From Odontocerum albicorne (taxonomy: Eukaryota > Arthropoda > Insecta > Trichoptera > Odontoceridae): a stretch of DNA of 64,000 bases. Positions within the stretch are counted from its first letter, which is position 1, and each line of letters opens with the position of its first letter. The stretch covers positions 201,001 through 265,000 of the forward strand of contig OX463866.1 in NCBI GenBank assembly GCA_949825065.1. The letters run 5' to 3'. A program made the translations under genes and the position numbers. Shown here in pieces: positions 55,703 through 64,000 of this stretch. Below the pieces are notes generated by a model that did not search any database, was not told where the DNA came from, and saw only the letters and a list, made by a program, of their open reading frames with translations.

Positions 55703-55934
55703 ATTGTATCGGTGAGCGACGTGATATGTTAGCATACTTGAACTGTATTGCATTATACTTAATGTCTATCAGGTACAATCTGGTTGGATTATTATCAAGT
55801 AGCAATCTCTTCCAACTAATTGTATCGGCGAGCGACGTGTTATGTTAGCATGCTTGAACTGTATTGCATTATACTTAATGTCTATCAGGTACAATCTGGT
55901 TGGATTAATATCACGTAGAAATATCTTCCAACTA
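55703..55934. repeat. 116 bp tandem duplication including SINE-1 body
   Basis: ATTGTATCGGYGAGCGACGT at 55703 and 55819. Each copy ends with CAATCTGGTTGGATTA and AATCTCTTCCAACTA-like sequence, the minus-strand SINE-1 distal body. Confidence 0.9.
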
Positions 55935-55984
55935 ACCGAAAAATGTTTGCTTATTTATGTTTTTATCACTTTCACGTTAACGCA

Positions 55985-56115
55985 TCTCGAGGATTTATTA
56001 ATTAGAAAAGAACAGTTTATACAGCGCCGATTAGAGCGCAAACTCTTTCCAAAGGCGATCCCAATCGGGACTCGAACCTACTATTATTGAGAGATTAAAA
56101 CTATTAGAAAATAAA
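55985..56115 (-). mobile_element. SINE-3 copy with box-B-like motif
   Basis: Minus strand: TTTTAATCTCTCAATAATAG, TAGGTTCGAGTCCCGATTGG (a perfect box B), GAAAGAGTTTGCGCTCTAAT and CGGCGCTGTATAAACTG. The box B suggests a tRNA-derived SINE, though I see no convincing box A. Confidence 0.65.
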
Positions 56116-56694
56116 TGGATAACTCACAACCCCTAAATCAGAAATAAGATGTCATACCAACGGACGTCCAGAGCACGGAGGTCGCTGCCTGCTCAGCAAC
56201 CAAACGTCAGGCGTTCTGTTCTATTCTATTCATTAACTGTTTTTATAATAGACTCGAGGCTTTTTAATTTAATTTATTTTATTCTGAACTGAAATTCAAG
56301 ATACTGTCTATTGTATAATATTATTAACTGTCCCACTGCCCCCTCTTATCTCGCCGAAAATGTTCAACGTCTTTCCGATCATGGACGTGCGCTACGCTCA
56401 AACAGAGATTGTTTATTGTCCTTCCCAGTTCATTGCTGTTCATTTTTTTAGATCGTCCTTTACTGTCCATGCAGCTAAACTAAGTTAAGTATGTATAATA
56501 AATAACTAGCTGGTATACACACTTTTAACATTCACTTATTTGATCGATATAATTTCACTATAAAAAAACAAAACCATGTTTTCTGATATTAATAGCCTTG
56601 GATGTAGATGTTGCAATATTTCTAAAAAAAAATGGCCAATGCTCTAGATAAATCGAAACGGAAACGATTTGCATTAATTATATGTAATAATAAA
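56116..56694. other. AT-rich DNA, no gene
   Basis: No motif or repeat supported. Confidence 0.5.
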
Positions 56695-56815
56695 AAATTA
56701 ATTTATAAAGCTCCGTTTCAAGAGCAAATTCACCTCAAGGGCGCTCTCACTCGTGACTAGAACCATCTATGATATAATTGACAAATTAAAAACATTACAA
56801 AATATTTATGTTTAA
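56695..56815 (-). mobile_element. SINE-3 copy, decayed
   Basis: Minus strand: TTTGTAATGTTTTTAATTTG, GATGGTTCTAGTCACGAGTG, TTGCTCTTGAAACGGAGCTT. Same block order as 55985-56115. Confidence 0.6.
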
Positions 56816-57139
56816 GTTGAAGGTAAAGGTAGGAAGGCAACGGCTGATGCCGATGTGTGATAGAGTAACACACTCGGCTTTAGGAGTTGTGTAGTGTCTT
56901 TCAAAACCCTGTTAAATAATTATCGAAAGGCCGACGAAAGATTGTAACGATATACTCGTAGTTGGAGAAATATGTATTGATGGAAAAGTAAGGAGAATGA
57001 GAAACAGAGGAGTATGTATTATGAGATATATGGATAAAGCGAGAACTATATACGTGAAGATCAGACATCTCAGTTAACACCGAAAGAGTTATGTCGTAAG
57101 TGCATGTACGAGTATATATAAATCTTTCCATGTACATAA
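56816..57139. other. Spacer with two 8-mers
   Basis: TACTCGTA at 56953-56960 and TACGAGTA at 57107-57114. A 107-codon minus frame (56901-57224) runs into the SINE and has no domain. Confidence 0.4.
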
Positions 57140-57318
57140 CATAACACAATCTGCCGGGCTTATTGCTAGTGGCAATCACTTTGAACCAGAAATATGTTAA
57201 ACAAACATTAAATAAAAACCACACGGAAACATTTTTGAAATAAATTGAGTCCCAGCGAGAATCAAACCAGTAACCCGCGGGTTAAGAAACTGGCGTCATA
57301 CCAACTAAGCTATGGAGG
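57140..57318 (-). mobile_element. SINE-1, near full length
   Basis: Minus strand: CCTCCATAGCTTAGTTGGTA (box A), GCGGGTTACTGGTTTGATTC (box B, mutated), TCGCTGGGACTCA, then a body ending GATTGCCACTAGCAATAAGC and CCGGCAGATTGTGTTATG. A SINE-2 copy begins 33 bp away in the opposite orientation. Confidence 0.8.
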
Positions 57319-57351
57319 TCATCATTGTGATATATGGCTGAGGTCATTGAG

Positions 57352-57480
57352 GTGTATGGCCGCGTGGTAACGCACTGGACTTCCGTGCGGAAGGTGACCG
57401 GTTCGAACCCCGCTCTGTGCTAATCCCCTTGAATGATAGACATTATTTCGTCTAGTATTCGAGGGTATAGTGATACTTAT
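57352..57480 (+). mobile_element. SINE-2, best copy
   Basis: GTGTATGGCCGCGTGGTAAC (box A), GCACTGGACTTCCGTGCGGA and AGGTGACCGGTTCGAACCCC (box B), then GCTCTGTGCTAATCCCCTTG. The head has the length of a tRNA but a non-standard acceptor, and it continues into a body shared with 34868-34975. Confidence 0.85.
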
Positions 57481-58254
57481 GACTTCGGTTATATATATTA
57501 TTTAAAAAAACGGGAGAAAAATCATTAACCTATACTCCGATCGTCTCACGCTACGGTGTGCCATCGGATCCGGTACAGCGGAATAACCGATGAGAGGTTG
57601 CTGGTGTGTAACGGCTCACTTACTCAAAACTGAGAAAAAATAAGACAAATGACAAACTCCACGGCACGGAGCTGACGTTGGAATGAGGAGGGGATCCTCG
57701 ACTACGAGGTCCAGCAACGACGACGGAGGTCATCATATATCTATGCATTTAAAAATGTGTTTTTTTTTTTAGAATAATTAAAATATATTTAATTTTAATA
57801 GGATTATGGAAAGCGTGACATTGCAGACGGATTTGTGATCTCTAACACTAGTTTTATATACGAAGGCTAAATCCGAGAATATATTATATGAACTAGTCAC
57901 TGTTCATTAAGAGCCGTGACTTCGGTCTAAGGAAAATACCAGAATAAGTCGTCGCCTCGCCAGCGCTAGCGCTAGCGTTAGCGGTATCCTTTTATGCTGT
58001 TAAGACGTTGACATTTACATGCACAAAAAGACTGGATTTTTTATAATAAAATGTCACTGAGCTTCTGACAAAAGTTTCTCGGTACCAACATAACATACAA
58101 CATAAAATAATATAAATATAATACATATTTCATTTTATGTTTGTCATTTCTCATTATTTTTATTTATTTCAAGATGCTACCGTTTATTACAATTGTATAC
58201 ACGATGAAAACGGCAGAATTCATTTAAAATACAATTATTTATTTTATTTATTTC
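57481..58254. other. Mixed stretch
   Basis: 57535-57740 is GC-richer and may be SINE-2 flank or another repeat, with a GGATCCTCGACTACGAGGTCC inverted block near 57692-57712. (GCGCTA)n-like run at 57960-57984. No gene. Confidence 0.4.
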
Positions 58255-58370
58255 GTTAGTTTTTTCTTCACTCATTCGTTTTACATGTCCAAACAATCTC
58301 AGAATGCCCTTCTTCATTGTACGCAACGCATCCGCCTTCAGCTTAACATCTTAACAAGTGACAAAACTAT
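58255..58370 (-). mobile_element. LINE-A scrap
   Basis: Minus strand: LKADALRTMKKGILRLFGHV then KRMSEE, the LINE-A RWFGHVERM block. Confidence 0.65.
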
Positions 58371-59099
58371 TAATTATCTTTTACAGAGATGGCAGTATCT
58401 GTACTAATTAGAAAATATAGCATAAACGTATGTTAAATTGATAAAATAAGCTGAACAAAATTAACGTGTATATAACCGTGATTGTCCTGTTTGGCACTGA
58501 TTAATAATGTGAATAATTCAGTAATTGGCCCTGAAACTGTAAAAAAACGTCTTCAGCTCAACTCAACATCGTTCATCCAGCGAACACACACATTTTGTTT
58601 GGTGGCCAATTAAAAAACCCCGCATAGATTCCCATCACAACATTTATATGGCACTTCAGAATATTAATTAAAAATGACGCAAGATAATAAATATAATCCT
58701 AAGGGGCTAGTTTAAAAACCCCCTAAATATTCGCGCAAAAAATAGTTTGTTCGATTCGCCGAAATAATAATCGGAGAGGCTAACAAATCACTCTTTTAAT
58801 AATCTCAAGTACCTCCTGCACACCTATTCTATTAAATTCTATTCATATAACGCGTATTTATCTTTATTCGTTAGTTATAAATTATTAGCTAAATAAAAGA
58901 ATCCTGCAGCGGGAATACCATTTGAGAAGCGGGTATGGTAATTTCAGAAACACGACTGTTTGCCATTGACTAACTGAGGTGCCCGGCGATTACTTGGATT
59001 CTTTTAAAAGATCCAAAAGGTTCACAAATTGGGACATATTTTGAGAATGTTACTTTAATTTCTTCTTATTTTACTTCACCTTACCCCATTAATTTGTGG
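58371..59099. other. AT-rich DNA, no gene
   Basis: No frame or motif supported. Confidence 0.5.
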
Positions 59100-59102
59100 T
59101 TG

Positions 59103-59225
59103 TCTGCTTGGACCTTCTTCCTTCATCTCTCTCTATCTGTGATGGACTGCTTGGACCTTCTTCCTCCGTCTCTCTATCTATCTGTGATGGACTGCTTGGA
59201 CCTTCTTCATCCATCTCTCTCTATC
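59103..59225. repeat. 43-45 bp repeat, 3 copies, LINE derived
   Basis: TGCTTGGACCTTCTTC at 59103, 59146 and 59191, with TCTCTCTATCTGTGATGGAC between. On the minus strand the unit encodes DRERWMKKVQAVHHR, which is the end of the LINE ORF beside it (59178-59375). Confidence 0.9.
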
Positions 59226-59375
59226 TGGACAGTTATTCGGGTATAGTCTGAGTCTCGTTAAGTCCTCCAGTTTCTTATGAAGAGTATTCTTGAGTCTCCT
59301 TCTGCGTCTATTAGGGAGTTCACAATTCGTTGCTGTCTTGAACATTGTTACTTCATCACGCCATTGCACACGCAC
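59178..59375 (-). mobile_element. LINE C-terminal fragment, family unplaced
   Basis: A 65-codon minus frame reads MRVQWRDEVTMF, NRRRRRLKNTLHKKLEDLTR, LRLYPNNCPDRERW and KKVQAVHHR. A basic region, then LRLYPxxxxDRERW, is a common ending for insect LINE ORF2. The last residues are the ones triplicated downstream. Confidence 0.55.
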
Positions 59376-59474
59376 ATACCAGCGTAGTCGTGCTATATCC
59401 TCTATTTTTTAAATGTTACTTTAACTAATAATATTCATAATTTTTTTAATAAAATAAACACTTTTTTTCATTTT

Positions 59475-59537
59475 GTATTCACCACTGTTTTATTTGAGTT
59501 CACAACCAGTTTCAAAGTCATTCGTCTTCTTCGTCAG
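59475..59537 (-). mobile_element. Hammerhead-like repeat family, subtype B copy
   Basis: Minus strand: CTGACGAAGAAGACGAATGA, TTTGAAACTGGTTGTGAACT, CAAATAAAACAGTGGTGAAT. The CTGANGA and GAAAC blocks are present. The pairing between them is short. Confidence 0.5.
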
Positions 59538-59582
59538 ATGAAAAAGTCAGTCTAAAAAAATATCTACGATATCTCTATATTA

Positions 59583-60132
59583 GTGAATTTGGTGTCTATC
59601 CGTGGCTTTACCTATCAGTTTCTGCTGGGCATGCTCGGGTATAACTCCTTGAGCGTAAGAAGAGATCTGCGTCTCCTGGTATACGTTGTCAAACTCGTTC
59701 GAGGAGTGGTGAGCTGTCCAGCATTATTACAAAGATTAGCGTTAAATGTTCCTAACAATTACACTAGACTGCGCCGGCAAGAAGTGTTCTCAATAACATA
59801 CGCAAGAACGGGTCTTCCAGCCGCTATGCCTGTTGGAAGGGCCTTAACTCTTTTGAACGGGACTGCTTCGGATATTGACATATTCCATATCACATTACCA
59901 AAAGCAAAAGTAAATTGTCTTCTAAGATTGAGCGCGTTAGAAAGCACTCATCAACGTACTTAAGTGACTGTGAATATATCATATGTGTATGTTTGTGTGT
60001 ATGCACATACATTATTTTTTATTTTATATAATTTTTTTTATTCTATATAATTTTATTTATTTTTAATGTTAACATTTCTTATTTTTTTTCAAAGTAATTG
60101 GGCTAAGCCTGTTTTGAGAAAATAAATAAAGA
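59583..60132 (+). mobile_element. LINE-F 3' end with its 3' untranslated tail
   Basis: A 126-codon uninterrupted frame (59583-59963) reads FLLGMLGYNSLSVRRDLRLL, LVRGVVSCPALLQRLALNVP, NNYTRLRRQEVFSITYARTG and TASDIDIF, followed by the stop. After it comes an AT-rich tail with TAATTGGGCTAAGCCTGTTT and a GAGAAAATAAATAAAG end, a usual 3' terminus for Jockey/CR1-type insect LINEs. It is 5'-truncated but the 3' end is intact, so this is the youngest-looking LINE copy in the window. It covers the region downstream of the reverse transcriptase, with no catalytic residues. Confidence 0.8.
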
Positions 60133-60189
60133 CGAACTAAATTAAGTACAAAAAATATTTTTTCTAATTGTAATAGAGGAGAGGGGAGG

Positions 60190-60260
60190 AGAGCTCCCTT
60201 GAGGACAGTTTACTCTCTAAACGACGCTAAATAAACTGACCTTTTATTTTTATTATTATT
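60190..60260 (+). mobile_element. SINE-3 3' part
   Basis: GAGGACAGTTTACTCTCTAA, ACGACGCTAAATAAACTGAC, CTTTTATTTTTATTATTATT. Confidence 0.6.
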
Positions 60261-61176
60261 ATTACTAGCAACAGAAGAGTACCTAACCTAATAACTGTAT
60301 TTTTGAAAAATATTTGTTCAAATTTCACGCACATACTCGTAGGTAACATACTCCGTATATCTAATCTAATTAAGTGGAAATAAATGGCTTAAGACCAAAC
60401 AAACAAAATATAGTTTCTTTATATATGTTAATATATAAAATATTACCTGAATTTTTTTTCTCGCTTTTAACTTTTTTATAGCAAAACTATTTTTGCATTT
60501 TTTCATCTACTTTTAAATTAAAATGGATTATTTTTTCTATGACGAAACACAAAAAGTTGTTAATAAATAATTAATATTCATAAGAATTCAATTAATATTA
60601 GCGTGGTTCGGAAAAGTAAACAAAAAAAAAGCTCCGTAGTGTAAGCGGTTGCATGTTGCGAAGATGTCCCATGAAGAAATATCAGATATTATAAACGAAT
60701 TTTCAAAAATATATTTTCAAGGCGAAAAATCTGGCGCAACACTATCTCGGTTATTGAAATCTGGCGCAACACTATATCGGTTATTAAAATAGCGTTAACA
60801 AATATGAGTCCAAATAAAAAAAATACGGAAAAATGTATTACTTAAAACCAATCATTAATCTTGTAATTTTGGCAAAGGCAAAACAAAATGGACATTAAAA
60901 CCGTCGCGCGTCGGCCACTCCACATCGATATTATTTTAATCCTTTTGTGTAACATAACACACATGGTTAAACATGATATGTTACATCTGGAGGGAATATT
61001 GCTGTACAGCATTTTTTTCCAACCAAACAATTCATTTTGGAAACGCATAGCAGTTCTACAAAAAAAAAAAAATAATCTAAATTCGTTTAAATTGAAATAA
61101 CAAATGATAACTCTATATCAATAATGGTAGAGCTAGACGAAAGAAGTTCTTTATTTATTTATTTAACACTTTTATC
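60261..61176. other. AT-rich DNA, no gene
   Basis: CTGGCGCAACACTATMTCGG duplicated at about 60732 and 60762 (30 bp). Paired sense/antisense frames at 60842-61100 have no motif. TACTCGTA at 60334-60341. Confidence 0.45.
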
Positions 61177-61240
61177 GCAAATACAATCTGGCGGGCTTAT
61201 TGCCAGGCGGCAATCTCTTCCAACCAACCAGACAAAAGTA
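61177..61240 (-). mobile_element. SINE-1 body without head
   Basis: Minus strand: TCTGGTTGGTTGGAAGAGAT, TGCCGCCTGGCAATAAGCCC, GCCAGATTGTATTTG. Confidence 0.7.
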
Positions 61241-61550
61241 AATGAAGCAAGTTACGTGGTCGCATAAATCATTCAAATGACTATCCATCCCCACGAAATC
61301 CATAAACATATACGTGAGCATATGCCCACGAGCCCCCAAAGACAGACAATTACCCGAACATTATTTTTCATATGAATAGAGATATCATCAATCAAAAGGA
61401 AAGGAAGGGATGGTGGAAAGGAAAGGAAAAAAAAATCTTTTTTTTTTCAGTCGCTTCTTAATGCATGCCAAGGACAGAGCTAGTATTATATTGATTTGTA
61501 ACTAATTCCAGAGTCTCACTGCATGGATTTTTTCAAGGATAAGGACGACT
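61241..61550. other. Spacer, nothing seen
   Basis: Purine-rich around 61390-61440 (GGAAAGGAAGGG). No gene. Confidence 0.5.
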
Positions 61551-61738
61551 AGCCTCCGTGGCCTGGTGGTAAGACACTTGTCTGCCGATCCGGAGATTGC
61601 GGGTTCAATCCCCGCTGGTATTCAGATTGTTTTTAAATGGGATTCCAGTCTGGTTTTCACTTAGGGCCCATTAAAACATATTTTTGGTTGGTTGGAAGAG
61701 ATTGCCACATGGCATTAAACTCGTCAGGTTTAATTTAA
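61551..61738 (+). mobile_element. SINE-1, full length reference copy
   Basis: GCCTCCGTGGCCTGGTGGTA (box A), GGAGATTGCGGGTTCAATCC (box B), CCGCTGGTATTCAGA, then the body: GGGATTCCAGTCTGGTTTTC, ACTTAGGGCCC, GGTTGGTTGGAAGAGATTGC, CACATGGCATTAAACTCGTC, AGGTTTAATT and an A-run. Confidence 0.9.
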
Positions 61739-62055
61739 AAAAAAAGGAAGGGAAGCATAGGCAAATGAGGATAAAAGGATATTATGAACGATGTTATATT
61801 TTATCGATTCTCCTTTGAACGTAAATAGGGATGGTGCACATCTTATAAATCTTAGGGTTCTGCTTCACAGTCACGCCGAGTAAACCCCTAATGAAGAAGT
61901 GTATAGATATAATGGGGTATGGTGTGTTGGTATGCAAGGGAAGGGAAGGGAAGAGGTCTCTCATCGGCTGGCCGAAGTTCACGTCTGTGTTCTGAAATGA
62001 AACTTGAAATTCTCGCTAAGATATGAAGGGGGATTGGGATTGTTAAGCACGGAAA
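61739..62055. other. Spacer with GGGAA runs
   Basis: (GGGAA)3 near 61940-61955. No gene. A 193-codon minus frame (61888-62469) overlaps the next LINE-A fragment antisense and has no motif, so I treat it as a shadow. Confidence 0.45.
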
Positions 62056-62059
62056 ATAA

Positions 62060-62410
62060 TGTTGACAGAATGTGAACATTATGTTAACTGATGTGTTAAA
62101 GAAGGTGGAAAAGAGCACTCTGAGATGGTTTGGACATGTAGAATGAATGAACGGAGAAAGACTCACAAAATACAGTGCAATTGGAAGGCGTTTGAGAAGA
62201 AGACCATGGAAAGTATAGTTGAACCAGTGTATGATATTTTGATCAAAAGGTAATGTCAAATCAGAGAAGTCGTAGGAGCTGTATAGATGTAGAAGTGACG
62301 ATAGTTGTATGTTACAATATAAAAATCTGGTGCTCTCTTTTCTCTGCCTATACCGACAGGAATACAGCGTGATGATACTAGGTACATATGTATAAATATT
62401 TCTGCTCGTA
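62060..62410 (+). mobile_element. LINE-A 3' end
   Basis: KVEKSTLRWFGHV (62102-62140), then ERLTKYSAIGRRLRRRPWKV-like residues across a shift, then NVKSQRSRRSCIDVE-like residues, then the tail GGTGCTCTCTTTTCTCTGCC and TATACCGACAGGAATACAGC then GTGATGATAC. This is the full 3' order of the family in about 300 bp. Confidence 0.8.
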
Positions 62411-62555
62411 TTTAATATGTAACATATTGTATTATATATAAAAATCATTCTTAAACCAAACAACAACAAAAATAATAAAATCCTTTCGAGAGATGTTTGA
62501 GTTAATCCAACGGATAATTTAATAATAGCGATAAAAGGTCAAGAAGAGAAATAAA

Positions 62556-62722
62556 ATAGTTGCGCTGCGACTGGAGTCACTGAGCGGTACAAAGGAGTTG
62601 CGCTGCCGACTGGAGTCACTGAGCGGTACAAAGGAGTTGCGCTGCCGACTGGAGTCACTGAGCGGTACAAAGGAGTTGCGCTGCCGACTGGAGTCACTGA
62701 GCGGTACAAAGGAGTTGCGACA
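62556..62722. repeat. 39 bp tandem repeat, 4 copies
   Basis: AGTTGCGCTGCCGACTGGAG and TCACTGAGCGGTACAAAGG. The first copy lacks one C. The multiple of 3 keeps 100-114 codon frames open on both strands. Not genes. Confidence 0.97.
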
Positions 62723-63133
62723 CGCAGTGACAGGGCACGCGGTGCTGTGTGTGCTAAATTGTACGTGTTTATGTGAAAATATGTGTCTGCTGGCACTTCC
62801 TCATTACCTACTTGTTCTTCTGCTCTGGGACAACTCGCCACCGTGGGGGTCCAGCCTCGCGGGATATTTTGACTTGTTGGTCAATTCTTCGGAAGGACTC
62901 ATGACTGAGGGGCGTGACTATCATTATAGCCCGGGACCATGAATGCTGTTAATACCTTTATTCATTTTAATTAATACATATTCACGGAGAGAAAGCGGAA
63001 CAACACTAAAACAGCACTTCACTGCACTTTTCAGCAGTTTATTTTAAAATTTCACAACCCTGTTCGCAAAACAATTCCTTGAATTAATGTGAAAAAAATT
63101 AGGGATTTCTTTTATTTAAATAATACTCGTACT
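62723..63133. other. Unassigned stretch
   Basis: 62740-62940 is the non-repeat part of a 114-codon plus frame (62598-62942), leucine-rich with no motif I know. TACTCGTA at 63124-63131. Confidence 0.35.
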
Positions 63134-64000
63134 TATTATGTACAAAATATGCGGGACTTTATATTCAAAATAGAAAAGTATGTTTCTAATAAAAAATGCT
63201 GGACTTTATATTCAAAATAGAAAAGTATGTTTCTAATAAAATATGCTGGACTTTATATTCAAAATAGAAAAGTATGTTTCTAATAAACTATGCTGGACTT
63301 TATATTCAAAATAGAAAAGTATGTTTCTAATAAAATATGCTGGACTTTATATTCAAAATAGAAAAGTATGTTTCTAATAAAATATGCTGGACTTTATATT
63401 CAAAATAGAAAAGTATGTTTCTAATAAACTATGCTGGACTTTATATTCAAAATAGAAAAGTATGTTTCTAATAAACTATGCTGGACTTTATATTCAAAAT
63501 AGAAAAGTATGTTTCTAATAAACTATGCTGGACTTTATATTCAAAATAGAAAAGTATGTTTCTAATAAAATATGCTGGACTTTATATTCAAAATAGAAAA
63601 GTATGTTTCTAATAAAATATGCTGGACTTTATATTCAAAATAGAAAAGTATGTTTCTAATAAAATATGCTGGACTTTATTTTCAAAATAGAAAAGTATGT
63701 TTCTAATAAAATATGCTGGACTTTATATTCAAAATAGAAAAGTATGTTTCTAATAAACTATGCTGGACTTTATATTCAAAATAGAAAAGTATGTTTCTAA
63801 TAAAATATGCTGGACTTTATATTCAAAATAGAAAAGTATGTTTCTAATAAAATATGCTGGACTTTATATTCAAAATAGAAAAGTATGTTTCTAATAAAAT
63901 ATGCTGGACTTTATATTCAAAATAGAAAAGTATGTTCCTAATAAAATATGCTGGACTTTATATTCAAAATAGAAAAGTATGTTTCTAATAAACTATGCTG
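63134..64000. repeat. 47 bp array, at least 18 units, runs off the window
   Basis: TATGCTGGACTTTATATTCA and AAATAGAAAAGTATGTTTCT, then AATAAAA or AATAAAC. Spacing is 47 bp throughout (for example 63181, 63228, 63275). The A/C variant at the unit junction is mixed along the array. The true length is unknown. Confidence 0.98.

Noticed and set aside
57352..57425. Genuine tRNA gene on the plus strand
   Set aside because: A second diverged copy at 34868 continues into the same non-tRNA body, and acceptor pairing is poor.
61888..62469. 193-codon minus-strand open frame
   Set aside because: It lies antisense to a LINE-A 3' end recognised on the plus strand. No motif, signal peptide or membrane pattern convinced me.

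Overview
This window reads as repeat-dominated nuclear DNA from an insect, most likely a moth or butterfly. It is AT-rich, has no operon-like or dense coding structure, and I found no intact host gene. The case for Lepidoptera is inference from repeat style. It carries tRNA-derived SINEs with a lysine-like head, a non-LTR retrotransposon tail ending in a GCGTGATGGTATGTATG-like block, and mariner/Tc1-type TA insertions. I could not run any database search.

Three layers make up almost everything that can be named. (1) Decayed 3' ends of non-LTR retrotransposons (LINEs). I separate them by protein motifs into LINE-A (RTE-like, about 15 fragments), LINE-B, LINE-C, LINE-D, LINE-E, LINE-F, LINE-G, LINE-H (with an RNase H domain) and one unplaced fragment. 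(2) Three SINE-like families (SINE-1, SINE-2, SINE-3), two mariner-derived elements, and a four-copy family with a hammerhead-ribozyme-like core. (3) More than 35 tandem arrays with monomers from 5 to 168 bp. The largest is a 6.1 kb satellite of exactly 149 x 41 bp at 15796-21904.

Layout: 0-5 kb has hairpin repeats, a 20 x 50 bp array, a hexanucleotide microsatellite and a LINE-F fragment. 6-12.5 kb has LINE-A and LINE-G remnants, each fused to tandem arrays (30, 20/46, 51 and 50 bp). 13-15.7 kb is mostly unique AT-rich DNA with a LINE-B piece and a SINE. 15.8-21.9 kb is the satellite. 22-37 kb alternates SINEs, LINE ends and many short arrays, including the 56 bp and 90 bp arrays and a 151 bp mariner MITE. 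38-48 kb holds LINE-E, a fold-back mariner, LINE-H, and LINE-F and LINE-B fragments. 49-55.5 kb is a dense series of LINE-A ends, three of which have tandem arrays grown inside them. 56-64 kb has SINEs, LINE-F with its 3' tail, and a 47 bp array that runs off the window.

The two most interesting signals are these. First, the self-paired 8-mer TACTCGTA/TACGAGTA occurs about 44 times outside arrays, where two or three are expected. One copy is a clean 6 bp insertion relative to three sister repeats, and it also sits next to both mariner elements, always at the same end. Second, many minisatellites have monomers that are recognisable pieces of LINE coding sequence (for example GRRGRGRPK, EMRALRRIY, NYSRYR, DRERWMKKVQ). 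This points to repeated birth of tandem arrays inside truncated LINE 3' ends. Long open reading frames over arrays whose monomer is a multiple of 3 are by-products of the repeats, not genes.
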